Positions 25,508 to 33,882 are shown, counted from the stretch's first letter. The stretch: 64,000 nucleotides of DNA from Streptomyces sp. NBC_01478 (GCF_036227225.1 NZ_CP109444.1:5623501-5687500), one strand, 5' to 3'. Numbers and translations are program-made. Notes: generated by a model not told the origin, from the letters alone.

Positions 25508-27187
25508 GTGAACCCCTCCCCCGACGGTGTCGGCCGCCGCGTCTTCCTCGGCCGCACCGCAGGCGTCACGGCCGGCGCGACACTCCTCGGCACCCTGCCC
25601 CCCACCCCCGCGTCAGCCACCCCGCACACCCCCACGAGCCACCCCGTCAGAACCCGGTCCGGCCTGGTCACGGGCGCCCCCGCCGCCCTCCCCGGCGTCA
25701 CCGTCTACAAGGGCATCCCCTACGCCGCCTCCACAGCCGGCGAGAACCGCTGGCGAGCTCCGCAACCACCCCCGTCCTGGCAGGGCGTCCGCAAGGCCGA
25801 CACCTGGGGCGCCGCCTGCCCCCAGCCGGTCACGGGCATAGCGGCGGACAAGGTCCCCCCACTGAGCGAGGACTGCCTGAACCTCAACATCTGGACGGCG
25901 GCGGGCAGTTCACCGTCCCCCCGGGACCTCCGCCCGGTCTTCGTCTGGATCTACGGCGGCCGCAACAGCGCCATGTGGGCCTCGCAGCCGGTGTACGACG
26001 GGGCGAACCTGGCGGCCAAGGGCGCGGTCGTGGTGACGTACAACCACCGGGTGGGCGCCTTCGGCAACCTCGCCCATCCGGCGCTGAGTTCGGAGGGCGG
26101 GCACGGTGGCTCCGGCAACTGGGGTGTGCAGGACACGGTGGCCGCGCTGCGGTGGATCCGCCGCAACATCGCCGCGTTCGGGGGCGATCCGGAGCGGGTG
26201 ACCCTGGCGGGCTGGTCGCACGGCTCGTCCTTCGTGAACATCCTGATGATCTCGAAGCTCGCACGCGGCCTGTTCCACCGGGCACTCCTCTCGGCCGGCG
26301 TGCAGTACACCAAGGACCCCGCGCTGGGCCATGTGGCGGGCGGCTACGCGCAGTTGGCCGCAGCGGAGGCGAACGGCACGGCGTTCGCGACATACATGGG
26401 CGCGACCTCGCTGCCGGAGCTGCGCGCCCTGCCGGCCGACGAGATCGTGACGAAGGTGTACGCGCAGGGCGCCCCGGCGGCGGGCACGAGCTTCGGCAAC
26501 GTACTGGACGGCTACGTCCTGCCGAGGACCTACACGGCCGCCATGACGTCCCGTACCGAGTACGACATCCCCGTCCTCACCGGCAACAACAAGGACGAGA
26601 ACGGCGCTTCACCGACGCTGACGATGACGGTCGCGGCCTACGAGACCTACGCGGCGACGACATTCGGTGAGCGGGCAGCCGACTTCCTCGCCCTCTACCC
26701 CGCGACGACGGACGCGGAGGCGGCAGCCCAGTACAACAACTACGCCCGCGACGAGGAACGCGTCTCCACCTTCCTCTGGGGCACCCAGTTCAGGACCACG
26801 GCCGCCAACCGCAGCCCCGTGTACGCCTATTGGTGGACCCACGTCCCCCCGGGCCAGGACACCACCAACCCGATCGAACCGGCGAACGGCGCGGGCGCGT
26901 ACCACGGCGCCGAGAAGTACTACTTCTTCGGCAACCTGTACGGCACCGACCGCCCGTGGACGGCGGCGGACCACGCCATCGCCGACACCACGTCCTCGTA
27001 CGTCGCGAACTTCGCGGCAACGGGCAACCCGAACGGGCACGGCCTGCCGCCGTGGCCGGCGTTGCGCACATCGAAGCCGGAGTCGATGGAACTGGGCGAC
27101 CACTTCGCGACGCTGCCTGCGGCGGACAGTCCGGCCAAGTACGCGTTTTTGAAGGGGTATTTGGAGGGTCAGGGGACGGAGTACTAG
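25508..27187 (+). CDS. Tat-exported type B carboxylesterase
   Basis: 559 aa from the GTG at 25508. A twin-arginine signal (GRRVFLGRTAGVTAGATLLG) and Ala-rich cleavage region predict Tat export. The alpha/beta-hydrolase core has an oxyanion segment VWIYGGRNSAMWAS and the nucleophile in TLAGWSHGS (Ser about 237). The latter replaces the usual GESAG box with GWSHG. The acid is likely the Glu in NNKDENGAS, and the His is in GAYHGAEKYYFFGN. It should hydrolyse carboxylic esters; the changed nucleophile elbow suggests an unusual substrate. Confidence 0.88.
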   Translation: MNPSPDGVGRRVFLGRTAGVTAGATLLGTLPPTPASATPHTPTSHPVRTRSGLVTGAPAALPGVTVYKGIPYAASTAGENRWRAPQPPPSWQGVRKADTWGAACPQPVTGIAADKVPPLSEDCLNLNIWTAAGSSPSPRDLRPVFVWIYGGRNSAMWASQPVYDGANLAAKGAVVVTYNHRVGAFGNLAHPALSSEGGHGGSGNWGVQDTVAALRWIRRNIAAFGGDPERVTLAGWSHGSSFVNILMISKLARGLFHRALLSAGVQYTKDPALGHVAGGYAQLAAAEANGTAFATYMGATSLPELRALPADEIVTKVYAQGAPAAGTSFGNVLDGYVLPRTYTAAMTSRTEYDIPVLTGNNKDENGASPTLTMTVAAYETYAATTFGERAADFLALYPATTDAEAAAQYNNYARDEERVSTFLWGTQFRTTAANRSPVYAYWWTHVPPGQDTTNPIEPANGAGAYHGAEKYYFFGNLYGTDRPWTAADHAIADTTSSYVANFAATGNPNGHGLPPWPALRTSKPESMELGDHFATLPAADSPAKYAFLKGYLEGQGTEY

Positions 27188-27305
27188 GGCCGCGCGTCTC
27201 CGGCTCTGTCAGGAGGTGAGGGGTCCGTCGAGCACGATTCGCCCGACCTGCTGGTCGCCGTTCGTGCCGATGGATCACTCACGGCCGGACCTGCATGCTG
27301 ACGGT

Positions 27306-27986
27306 ATGGACTCACTGACCGACGCGCTGACCACCAACCCCTACCCCGGCCGCGGAGTGCTGTGGTGCAGAACCGGCGACGGCTCAACGCTCGGCGCCTA
27401 TTTCCTCACCGGCCGAAGCCCCGCGTCCCAGGCCCGCACCCTGCACCGCACTCCTGCCGGCGAACTGATCGTCGCCCCCTCCGACACCCGGCACCACGAC
27501 CACCTCCGGCACTACGTCGCCGCTCGGCAGAGCCAGGACTGGCTGGTCTTCGGCAACGGCGAGCAGGTCTCCGCGGTGGCCGACCGACTCGCCTCGGGGC
27601 AGCCCCCGGCTCTCGCCCTGGACGGCCTGGACTACGAACCCGACCCGCCGATCTTCACTCCCCGCCTGACCGTGATCGCGGACAACCGCGAGACGGGCCG
27701 AGCGTGGTTCGGCGCCGCGCGGCGCAGCAGCGGGAAGCGCACGGCCACCGACCGGCTCACCCTGCACATCGGCGACCCGGCTCCCGGCGAAGGCGTCCTC
27801 ATGACGACCTACCGCTCCGACGGGCAACAGATCGCCACCGGCGCCCCGTTCACGGAAGTCCACACCGGCGCGCACACCCCCGGCGACCTCATGGAAGAGC
27901 TGTGGTCGGCGCTACCGGCCCAACTCCGCATCGCCGCCGCTGTCTTCGCACCCGGAGGGCTCACGACCGCGGACATCCGGAGCTGA
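27306..27986 (+). CDS. IMP cyclohydrolase-like protein (PurO-like fold)
   Basis: 226 aa from the ATG at 27306 (MDSLTDALTTNPYPGRGVLW). The N-terminal NPYPGRG and AYFLTGRSPASQARTL match the archaeal-type IMP cyclohydrolase family (PurO/PF07826 type), which closes the purine ring of FAICAR to IMP. Further family-like parts are DWLVFGNGEQVSAVADRL and PIFTPRLTVIAD. Most Streptomyces use PurH for this step, so the role here may differ. The start is uncertain, since no strong ribosome site is visible; an ATG at 27270 is possible. It lies between the esterase and an oppositely oriented LRR gene. Confidence 0.7.
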   Translation: MDSLTDALTTNPYPGRGVLWCRTGDGSTLGAYFLTGRSPASQARTLHRTPAGELIVAPSDTRHHDHLRHYVAARQSQDWLVFGNGEQVSAVADRLASGQPPALALDGLDYEPDPPIFTPRLTVIADNRETGRAWFGAARRSSGKRTATDRLTLHIGDPAPGEGVLMTTYRSDGQQIATGAPFTEVHTGAHTPGDLMEELWSALPAQLRIAAAVFAPGGLTTADIRS

Positions 27987-28008
27987 AGAGCAAGCGACAA
28001 CCCTCGCC

Positions 28009-28728
28009 TCACAGAAGGACGACGCACCCCCGCCGCTCCAACTCGCCCAGCAGCGCCGCGGAAGGCTCGCAGGCGTTCCAGCGCAGGTCCAGCTTCTCCA
28101 GGGAGGGGATGGTCGGCACCCATTGCGGCAGGGCTGTGAGGCGATTGCTTCGCAGGTCGAGATGGCGCAGTAGGGGCAAGTCGGCGAGCACCGGCGGGAG
28201 TTCGGCGAGGGCGTTCTCGCGCAGGTCCAGGTGACGTAGTTCGTGGAGGTCGGCCACGGACGGTGGCAGGCGGTCGATCTCGTTGCCGCGGAGCCAGAGT
28301 TCGCGCAGGGCACGGAGTTCGCCGAGGTTGTCGGGCAGGGTGGTCAGCCGGTTGTGCTGGGCCCGGAGTTCGATCAGGCCGGCCATGCGGCCGACGGCCT
28401 CGGGCAGGGCGGTGAGCGTGTTCTCGCCGACGTTGAGATAGCGCAGCCGGATCAACTTCCCGAGGGCGTCCGGGAGTTCGGTCAACGCGTTGTCGTGCAG
28501 GTAGAGGAAGCCGTCGAGGTCGGTCAGGTCGCCGAGTTCGTCGGGCAGCGCGGTGAGGCGGTTGTGACCGAGGTCCAGGGTGGTCAGCCGGCGCAGTTGC
28601 CCGACCTCGGGCGGCAGGTCCGTGAGTCCGTTGTCGGCGAGGATGAGGACCTGGAGTTCGGTGCGCCGCCAGACCGACTCGGGTACTTTTCCGAGCTGTC
28701 GGCGCCACAGGTTCAGCGTGTGCGGCAC
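28009..28728 (-). CDS. Leucine-rich-repeat protein
   Basis: 239 aa from the GTG at 28728, with GGGAG 6 bases upstream. Almost the whole protein is about nine repeats of a roughly 23-residue LRR unit (LTALPDELGDLTDLDGFLYL, then LTELPDALGKLIRLRYLNVG and so on), with the LxxLPxxLGxL bacterial pattern. No signal peptide or membrane helix is seen, so it is probably cytoplasmic and binds another protein. Its start is 11 bases after the FMN reductase stop, indicating one operon. The partner is unknown. Confidence 0.85.
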   Translation of the reverse strand: MPHTLNLWRRQLGKVPESVWRRTELQVLILADNGLTDLPPEVGQLRRLTTLDLGHNRLTALPDELGDLTDLDGFLYLHDNALTELPDALGKLIRLRYLNVGENTLTALPEAVGRMAGLIELRAQHNRLTTLPDNLGELRALRELWLRGNEIDRLPPSVADLHELRHLDLRENALAELPPVLADLPLLRHLDLRSNRLTALPQWVPTIPSLEKLDLRWNACEPSAALLGELERRGCVVLL

Positions 28729-28739
28729 GGTTCACTCCC

Positions 28740-29300
28740 TCACGGGGTGGGTCGGTGGTCGGGCCCGGCTGTCGCCAACAGCCGTATCACCTCTACGAGT
28801 TGACGACGTACGCCTGCGTCCGCGATGAGCCCGTCCGCGCCGAGCATCCCCCGGTCCACCGGGATCTTCACGCAGGCCGCGTCCACGATGTCGGCGCCGG
28901 TGTAGCCGAGAACGCCCCGCAACGTGGCCTCCGCGCCCGAACCCCGCCCCGGTGCGGCCGCGTTGACCCAGGCGACCGGCTTGTCACCGATCTCGGTGCC
29001 CCCGACCGTCCAGTCCAACAGGTTCTTGAACGAACCCGGCAGGGTGCCCGCGTACTCCGGGGTGCAGATCAGGATGCCGGCGGCCTGCTCGATCGCCGCC
29101 CGCAACCCGGCCACGGACGCCGGCAACGGGTCCGTGTCGTCATCGGGGTTGAAGTGCGGAAGCTCCGCGAGACCGTCGTACAGCACGGCGCGCGTCCGAG
29201 CGTCCGCCGCCACGTCGTAGGCGGTACGCAGCACGGCGTCGTTGGAGGAGCCGGCCCGCAGGCTGCCTGACAGCAGCAGGATCACTGGTGGAGTGGACAT
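28740..29300 (-). CDS. NADPH-dependent FMN reductase
   Basis: 186 aa from the ATG at 29300 (MSTPPVILLLSGSLRAGSSN). It has the flavodoxin-like fold: the phosphate-binding loop GSLRAGSSND, then ADGILICTPEYAG-type sequence (AAGILICTPEYAGTLPGSFK) and NLLDWTVGGTEIGDKPVAWV. The family reduces FMN or quinones with NAD(P)H. It is the first gene of a two-gene operon with the LRR protein, an unusual pairing. Confidence 0.9.
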   Translation of the reverse strand: MSTPPVILLLSGSLRAGSSNDAVLRTAYDVAADARTRAVLYDGLAELPHFNPDDDTDPLPASVAGLRAAIEQAAGILICTPEYAGTLPGSFKNLLDWTVGGTEIGDKPVAWVNAAAPGRGSGAEATLRGVLGYTGADIVDAACVKIPVDRGMLGADGLIADAGVRRQLVEVIRLLATAGPDHRPTP

Positions 29301-29373
29301 CCGCTCAACCTACTCGCGGCACAGGTACGGGAGTCGAGAGACGGAGCCCGTCCCGAGAACCCAGCCGCATGAC

Positions 29374-29838
29374 CTACGCCCAGCCGTGCAAGGACACCTG
29401 TGTCCCGCTCGCGTTGGGGGAGTTGAGGTAGTCGAGGTAGCGCTCAAGGGCCTGGGCGTTGCCCCGGACGAAGTTCTCAGGAACCGCGTCGACATCGACC
29501 CACCGCACCTGCGCGTGCTTGAGGGGCTCGCGGTTCTCGGGTTCGCCGCTCCACTCGTCGGTGACGAAGACGACCGTGAGGTAACCGTTCGGCGCCTCGA
29601 CCCCCAGGGCGGCGTGGATGACATGAACCACCTTCAGCGACTCCGCCGCCACGACGAGCCCGGTCTCCTCGTACAACTCCCGTACGGCGGTGGCGGTGAC
29701 AGGCTCGCCGGGTTCGTTCTTGCCGACGGGAAGATCCCACATCCCACACCCGAACTTGGCGTGCTCGCCGCGCTGGATGAGGACCACACGCCCCGCGGCC
29801 CTGTCGTGGACGATGACGGCGGCGACCAGCAGGGTCAT
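29374..29838 (-). CDS. Nudix hydrolase
   Basis: 154 aa from the ATG at 29838 (MTLLVAAVIVHDRAAGRVVL). The Nudix box GKNEPGEPVTATAVRELYEETGLVV fits GX5EX7REUXEEXGU with all the metal-binding glutamates. The family hydrolyses nucleoside diphosphates linked to another moiety; the substrate cannot be told. A start at 29880 (GTG) is possible, but neither start has a strong ribosome site. It lies upstream of the FMN reductase gene with a 73-base gap. Confidence 0.88.
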   Translation of the reverse strand: MTLLVAAVIVHDRAAGRVVLIQRGEHAKFGCGMWDLPVGKNEPGEPVTATAVRELYEETGLVVAAESLKVVHVIHAALGVEAPNGYLTVVFVTDEWSGEPENREPLKHAQVRWVDVDAVPENFVRGNAQALERYLDYLNSPNASGTQVSLHGWA

Positions 29839-30013
29839 GCGGTGCCGGGCCTGATGGTGAGGTGGGTCCGGCTGCTCCACGCTCGGGCCGCGTAGCGGTC
29901 GGTGTACACCGGCATGCCTCCCATGGGCTGGCTGAGGGGTGGGGGCTGGGGGCTGGGGCGACCTTGAGGGGTCGTAGCCCAGGATCCCCTCGGACTTGCC
30001 GAAGACGTGACAG

Positions 30014-30115
30014 TCAAGCCGTCGTCACCACGGCCCCTGGAGCGTAACGGGAGTTGCCCGCGAAGACCGCGGTGAGCGTGGTGTCTGCGACCGATCTTCT
30101 CGAACCACCTCTGAG
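30014..30115 (-). pseudogene. Fragment resembling an Ig-like repeat of a secreted protein
   Basis: The frame reads ADTTLTAVFAGNSRYAPGAV and stops soon after. ATFAGD.RYAP-type sequence is typical of bacterial Ig-like repeats in Streptomyces surface proteins. Nothing upstream continues the domain, so it is probably a remnant. Confidence 0.4.
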
Positions 30116-30129
30116 CTGGGTGCGACGCG

Positions 30130-30150
30130 GTAGGCCCTGTGGGACTCGAA
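30130..30150 (+). repeat. 21-bp exact copy of the tRNA-Lys 3' end (candidate att site)
   Basis: The 21 bases, including TAGGCCCTGTGGGACTCGAA (30131-30150), are identical to 32140-32160, which is the acceptor stem and T arm of the tRNA-Lys gene. The copies lie in the same orientation, exactly 2010 bases apart. The rest of the tRNA is absent here. This is what an integrative element attached at a tRNA 3' end leaves behind. Confidence 0.75.
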
Positions 30151-30332
30151 TTCGCCATGGGGCGCGGTCCACGCCAGAACAGCTCCTCTCAGCGCCAACT
30201 CCGGCCGTGGAAAAGGTGGTTGGCTCACCGGCTCCGGTCTGCTCGGCGCCACCGTCGAGAGCCTGGACCTGCACTTGGCGGTCAACGCGCGGGACGGCCG
30301 ACGTGCCCGGCTTCGGGCCGTCCGGGCCATCG

Positions 30333-30434
30333 CCGGGGGAACTGCGGTTCTCCGTGCTCGGCCCGCTCACGGTGGAGGCGGCCGGACGAGCACTGCCGCT
30401 CGTGGTCCGGATCGGCACCGTGCAGCAGCCTTGA
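30333..30434 (+). pseudogene. N-terminal fragment of a SARP/BTAD regulator
   Basis: The frame reads GELRFSVLGPLTVEAAGRAL and ends 12 residues later. RFSVLGPLTVE is the usual start of AfsR/SARP regulators, but the normal continuation (the GG-K-QR-ALLA stretch) is missing and a stop follows at 30432-30434. It is probably a truncated gene, not expressed as a functional protein. Confidence 0.55.
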
Positions 30435-30470
30435 CGGCACAATCGACGCTCCCACCGGGGCCGTTCCCGC

Positions 30471-31079
30471 CTATCGCGGCCCCGACGGCTCGGCCGGTCG
30501 GTTCGGCACAGCCTCGGCATTCCTGGCGGCGGCCGCCGCGACGGTTGCCAGGTCTTCGCCCGAGAAGCCGGCGCGGCTCAGCACCGCCAGGGATTTGTTC
30601 GTCGCCAGCGTGCACAACGCCAGCTCCACCGCCTCCCGCTCACCGGCCCCCGCCGCCAGCAACGCCTGCTCCAGCCTCGCCCGCAGACCGTCGATCATCG
30701 CGCGGACCATCGCCCGGCCCTCCGCGTCGAGCGCCGGGAACTGCGTTGCCGACACCGTGAGCAGGCAGCCGTCCGGGACCGTCGGGTCGGCGATGCGGTT
30801 CAGGGCGACCTGCAGGTAGGCGGCCACGACGGCGCTCGGGCTCGGGTGGGGGCCGGACAGCGCCTGCTCGTACAGCGGTTGGTAGGTCTGCGTGTACCGT
30901 TCGAGGCTTTTCCGGAAGAGGGCGCTCTTGTCGCCGAAGGTGCCGTAGAGCGAGCCCCGGCCCAGGCCCGTGCCCTCGGTCAGGCGATCGATCGACGCCT
31001 CCGAATAACCCCAGCGCCAGAAGACGTGCATCGCACGTCGGAGCGCCTCGTCCACGTCGAATTGCTTGCGGCCTGCCAT
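30471..31079 (-). CDS. TetR/AcrR-family regulator
   Basis: 202 aa from the ATG at 31079 (MAGRKQFDVDEALRRAMHVF). The HTH is ASIDRLTEGTGLGRGSLYGTFGDKSALF. The C-terminal ligand domain ends in an Ala-rich helix. It is divergent from the alpha/beta-hydrolase gene, and a perfect 10-bp palindrome lies in between, so it probably represses both. The pair sits inside the 2-kb segment bounded by the tRNA-Lys duplication. Confidence 0.9.
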   Translation of the reverse strand: MAGRKQFDVDEALRRAMHVFWRWGYSEASIDRLTEGTGLGRGSLYGTFGDKSALFRKSLERYTQTYQPLYEQALSGPHPSPSAVVAAYLQVALNRIADPTVPDGCLLTVSATQFPALDAEGRAMVRAMIDGLRARLEQALLAAGAGEREAVELALCTLATNKSLAVLSRAGFSGEDLATVAAAAARNAEAVPNRPAEPSGPR

Positions 31080-31100
31080 GGTCCGTCAGCCTACACATCT

Positions 31101-31117
31101 TGTAACGATCGTTCAAA
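31101..31117. promoter_or_regulatory. Candidate TetR operator
   Basis: TGTAACGATCGTTCAA contains the perfect palindrome AACGATCGTT (31104-31113) in the 57-base space between the divergent TetR and hydrolase genes. AACGATCGTT-like sites are common TetR operators. Confidence 0.6.
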
Positions 31118-31136
31118 GATGGGTAGGGTCGCCGGC

Positions 31137-32036
31137 ATGACGAACTTGAGTTCGCTACGACTGCCCGACGGATTCCTCGACGTCTTCACCAGCCGGCTCG
31201 TGGAGGTGAACGGACTGCGGCTGCACGCGGTCACCGGTGGGGACGGCCCGCCGCTGCTGCTGATCGGCGGGTGGCCCCAGACCTGGTACGCCTGGCGGGA
31301 GGTGATGCCCGCGCTCGCCCGCCAACACACCGTCGTCGCCGTCGACTCGCGCGGCGCCGGGCTCTCCGACAAGCCCGACGACGGGTACGACGCCGGCACG
31401 CTCGCCGCCGATCTGGTCGCGCTGATGGCCGCGCTCGGGCACGACCGGTTCGACGTGGCCGGCCACGACATCGGTACGTGGACCGCATACGCCCTCGCCG
31501 CCGATCACCCCGAGCGGGTGGGCCGGCTCGCCATCGTCGAAGCGGTGATCCCCGGTCTCACGCCGTCCCCGCCGTTCTTCGGCCCGGATGCGGCCAACCT
31601 GAAGCTCTGGCAGTTCGGCTTCAACCGGCTCGACGACCTCAACGAGGAACTGGTCCGGGGACGGGAACAGCTCTTCCTCGGCTGGCAGTTCGCCACCAAG
31701 GCCGCCACGCCGACCGCGATCCCCGCGTACGCCGTCGACGTCTACGTCGACGCGATCACCGCGGATCCCCGCGCGCTGCGGGCGAGCTTCGCGTACTACC
31801 GGGCGCTGGACGAGACGATCGCGCAGAACGAGCAGCGCGGCAAGACCCGGCTGACGCTGCCGGTGCTCGCCGTCGGCGGCGCGCTGTGGAGCGGCGCGAG
31901 TGCCGCCCAGACGATGCGTCTGGCGGCCGACGACGTCACGGGGTTCGTCCTCGACGACTGCGGCCACTACCCGGCCGAGGAACAGCCGGCGCGGTTCGTC
32001 GAGATCCTGGAGGACTTCCTCACGGCCGACCGGTAG
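31137..32036 (+). CDS. Alpha/beta hydrolase, epoxide-hydrolase-like
   Basis: 299 aa from the ATG at 31137 (MTNLSSLRLPDGFLDVFTSR). It shows the hydrolase fold with LLLIGGWPQTWYAWREVMP (oxyanion side), the nucleophile Asp in FDVAGHDIGTWTAYALA, and the catalytic His in DDCGHYPAEEQPARF. The Asp nucleophile favours an epoxide hydrolase or haloalkane-dehalogenase-like enzyme over a serine esterase. It is probably induced through the divergent TetR protein. A strong inverted repeat follows its stop. Confidence 0.85.
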   Translation: MTNLSSLRLPDGFLDVFTSRLVEVNGLRLHAVTGGDGPPLLLIGGWPQTWYAWREVMPALARQHTVVAVDSRGAGLSDKPDDGYDAGTLAADLVALMAALGHDRFDVAGHDIGTWTAYALAADHPERVGRLAIVEAVIPGLTPSPPFFGPDAANLKLWQFGFNRLDDLNEELVRGREQLFLGWQFATKAATPTAIPAYAVDVYVDAITADPRALRASFAYYRALDETIAQNEQRGKTRLTLPVLAVGGALWSGASAAQTMRLAADDVTGFVLDDCGHYPAEEQPARFVEILEDFLTADR

Positions 32037-32063
32037 CAGGCCCTCGCACGGGGCCGGACACAG

Positions 32064-32099
32064 CGGTGCCCCGGCCGTCCGAAGAGGACCGGGGCACCG
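32064..32099 (+). terminator. Hairpin after the alpha/beta-hydrolase gene
   Basis: CGGTGCCCCGG at the left and a matching CCGGGGCACCG at the right form a GC-rich stem with GTCC/GGAC inside. It starts 28 bases after the stop. Confidence 0.6.
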
Positions 32100-32139
32100 T
32101 AGAACTGCAGGTCAAGGCCCTCCGGAGAGGGACCACCTC

Positions 32140-32160
32140 GTAGGCCCTGTGGGACTCGAA
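32140..32160 (+). repeat. 21-bp tRNA-Lys 3' end shared with 30130-30150
   Basis: The second copy of the exact direct repeat. It contains the discriminator, the 3' acceptor strand and half of the T arm of the tRNA-Lys gene. Confidence 0.75.
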
Positions 32161-32213
32161 CCCACAACCAATGGATTAAAAGTCCACTGCTCTGCCAATT
32201 GAGCTAAGGGCCC
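32141..32213 (-). tRNA. tRNA-Lys (TTT)
   Basis: A complete 73-nt cloverleaf on the minus strand: acceptor GGGCCCT with AGGGCCT, anticodon loop CTTTTAA (anticodon TTT) on stem GTGGA/TCCAT-like pairs, and T arm GTGGG-TTCGAGT-CCCAC. CCA is not encoded. Its 3' end is duplicated 2 kb downstream. Confidence 0.93.
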
Positions 32214-32247
32214 AGGCGATGTTGCCTCCCCGAGCATAGCGGGAGGT

Positions 32248-32282
32248 GGCCGTGTCTCCGATCGGGTATCGGGGACACGGCC
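32248..32282 (-). terminator. Terminator of the amino-acid permease gene
   Basis: GGCCGTGTCTCCGAT and ATCGGGGACACGGCC pair across a short loop, about 40 bases after the permease stop on the minus strand. Confidence 0.7.
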
Positions 32283-32322
32283 GTGCCGGATCGGGGGAAG
32301 GCGGCCGGGCGAGTCCGGAGTG

Positions 32323-33882
32323 TTACGGATCTACCGGTTCGCGCGCCCCGGCCCGCGCCGCCTCCCGCGCCTTCGTGCGGGCGTGTTCCGGGTTCAGGAA
32401 CCAGTGTCGGGCCGAGGCGCCCCACCAGGCCGCCGCGAAGCCCAACACGACCAGCACCGCCACCGGCGCGTAGTTGAACGACTCCCAGGTGACCGGGGAG
32501 ACCTGCGGCAGCATGAAGAGGACCGTGATCACGGCCACCCAGATCACCGACACCACCCCGATCAGCCGCGACCACCGGCCCAGGTGCCACGGCCCGCGCT
32601 GGAAGTCGTCGCCCTTCGCCAGCCGCAGCAGTGTCGGGATGACATACGCGATGTAGAGGCCGATGACGGCGACGGACGTCACCGCCGCGTAGGCCGTGTA
32701 GTTGATCAGATACGGCAGGCCCATGAGCAGCGCGCCCGCCGCCGCGAGCCACACCGCCGCGACCGGGGTCCGGGTCCGCGGGCTCACCGTGTGCCAGACG
32801 CGCGAGAACGGGAGCGCTCCGTCGCGTGAAAAGGCGTAGATCATGCGGCTGTTGGCCGTCACCGACGCCATGCCGCAGAAGAGCTGCGCGCCGATCACCA
32901 CCAGGAGCAGCAGCTTCCCGCTCGTCGCTCCCAGCGCGTCCAGGAGGATCTGGGCCGGGGGCGCCCCCGTCGGCGACTTCCGCTCCGCGTCGTAGGACTG
33001 GATCGCGTACGTGAAGCCCAGGAGCAGGACGAAGCCGGCTATCCACGACGTCCAGATGGAGCGGACGATGCCCTTCGGGCCCGCCGTCGACGCGTCGTGC
33101 GTCTCCTCCGTCATGTGGGCCGAGGCGTCGTAACCGGTGAAGGTGTACTGCGCCATCAGCAGGCCCAGCAACACCACATAGACCCCGCTGCCCCAGCCCG
33201 TGTGGTTCACGAACTTCGTGAAGACGAAGGTCGTGGACTGGTGGTGGTCGGGGACGAAGGCCAGCGCGCCCACGATCACGCCGACGCCCAGCACGTGCCA
33301 CCACACGCTCACGTTGTTGAGGAGGGCGACGATCTTCACGCCGAAGGTGTTCAGCAGGCCGTGCAGGATCAGGATCGCCGCGAACAGGAGCACCGTGCGG
33401 CCCGGCGTCACCTCGAAGTCGAACTGGAGGTTCAGGTACGCGCCCAGGAACGACGCCGCCCCGAAGTCGATGCCCGCGGTCACCGCGACCTGGCCGAGCA
33501 CGTTGAACCAGCCCGTGAACCACGCCCAGGCCGCCGCGCTGCGCGGGGGCGCCAGGCGGTGGGCCCAGAAGTACAGGCCCGCCGACGTCGGGTAGGCCGA
33601 ACAGATCTCGGCCATCGACAGGCCGACGAACAGCGTCATCAGACCTACGGCCACCCAGCCCCAGGTGATGACCGCCGGGCCGCCCGTGTTCATGCCGAAC
33701 AGATAGAGCGTCAGGCAGCCCGACAGGACCGAGATGATCGTGAAGGAGACCGCGTAGTTGGAGAACGCCGACATGCGGCGGGCGAGAACTTGCGTATAGC
33801 CGAGCTGGGCAAGTCGTTCCTCGTCGGAGAGACCGGGGGCATCTCCCTTTGACAGCCCACTCGCTATGGCGTCATCTGTCAT
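32323..33882 (-). CDS. APC-family amino-acid permease
   Basis: 519 aa from the ATG at 33882 (MTDDAIASGLSKGD), with GGGGG just upstream. About 12 membrane helices. The APC signature is in FSNYAVSFTIISVLSGCLTL and GLSMAEICSAYPTSAGLYFW, with PSSFAIV-like helices later (TGYDASAHMTEETHDAST is the conserved loop between helices). It imports an amino acid or amine such as GABA by proton symport. The specificity is not clear. The C-terminal tail is basic. It stands alone between two hairpins. Confidence 0.9.
   Translation of the reverse strand: MTDDAIASGLSKGDAPGLSDEERLAQLGYTQVLARRMSAFSNYAVSFTIISVLSGCLTLYLFGMNTGGPAVITWGWVAVGLMTLFVGLSMAEICSAYPTSAGLYFWAHRLAPPRSAAAWAWFTGWFNVLGQVAVTAGIDFGAASFLGAYLNLQFDFEVTPGRTVLLFAAILILHGLLNTFGVKIVALLNNVSVWWHVLGVGVIVGALAFVPDHHQSTTFVFTKFVNHTGWGSGVYVVLLGLLMAQYTFTGYDASAHMTEETHDASTAGPKGIVRSIWTSWIAGFVLLLGFTYAIQSYDAERKSPTGAPPAQILLDALGATSGKLLLLVVIGAQLFCGMASVTANSRMIYAFSRDGALPFSRVWHTVSPRTRTPVAAVWLAAAGALLMGLPYLINYTAYAAVTSVAVIGLYIAYVIPTLLRLAKGDDFQRGPWHLGRWSRLIGVVSVIWVAVITVLFMLPQVSPVTWESFNYAPVAVLVVLGFAAAWWGASARHWFLNPEHARTKAREAARAGAREPVDP

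Larger units (their letters stand above)
29839..30470. other. Gene-poor scar region with fragments of two genes and a tRNA-Lys 3' duplicate
   Basis: 632 bases without an intact gene. It holds a minus-strand Ig-like fragment (30014-30115), the 21-bp tRNA-Lys 3' duplicate (30130-30150) and a plus-strand SARP fragment (about 30333-30434). The mixture suggests past insertion and deletion. Confidence 0.6.

Noticed and set aside
30130..32160. Complete prophage or integrative plasmid
   Set aside because: Only 2 kb with no integrase, excisionase, replication or transfer genes; called a remnant only.
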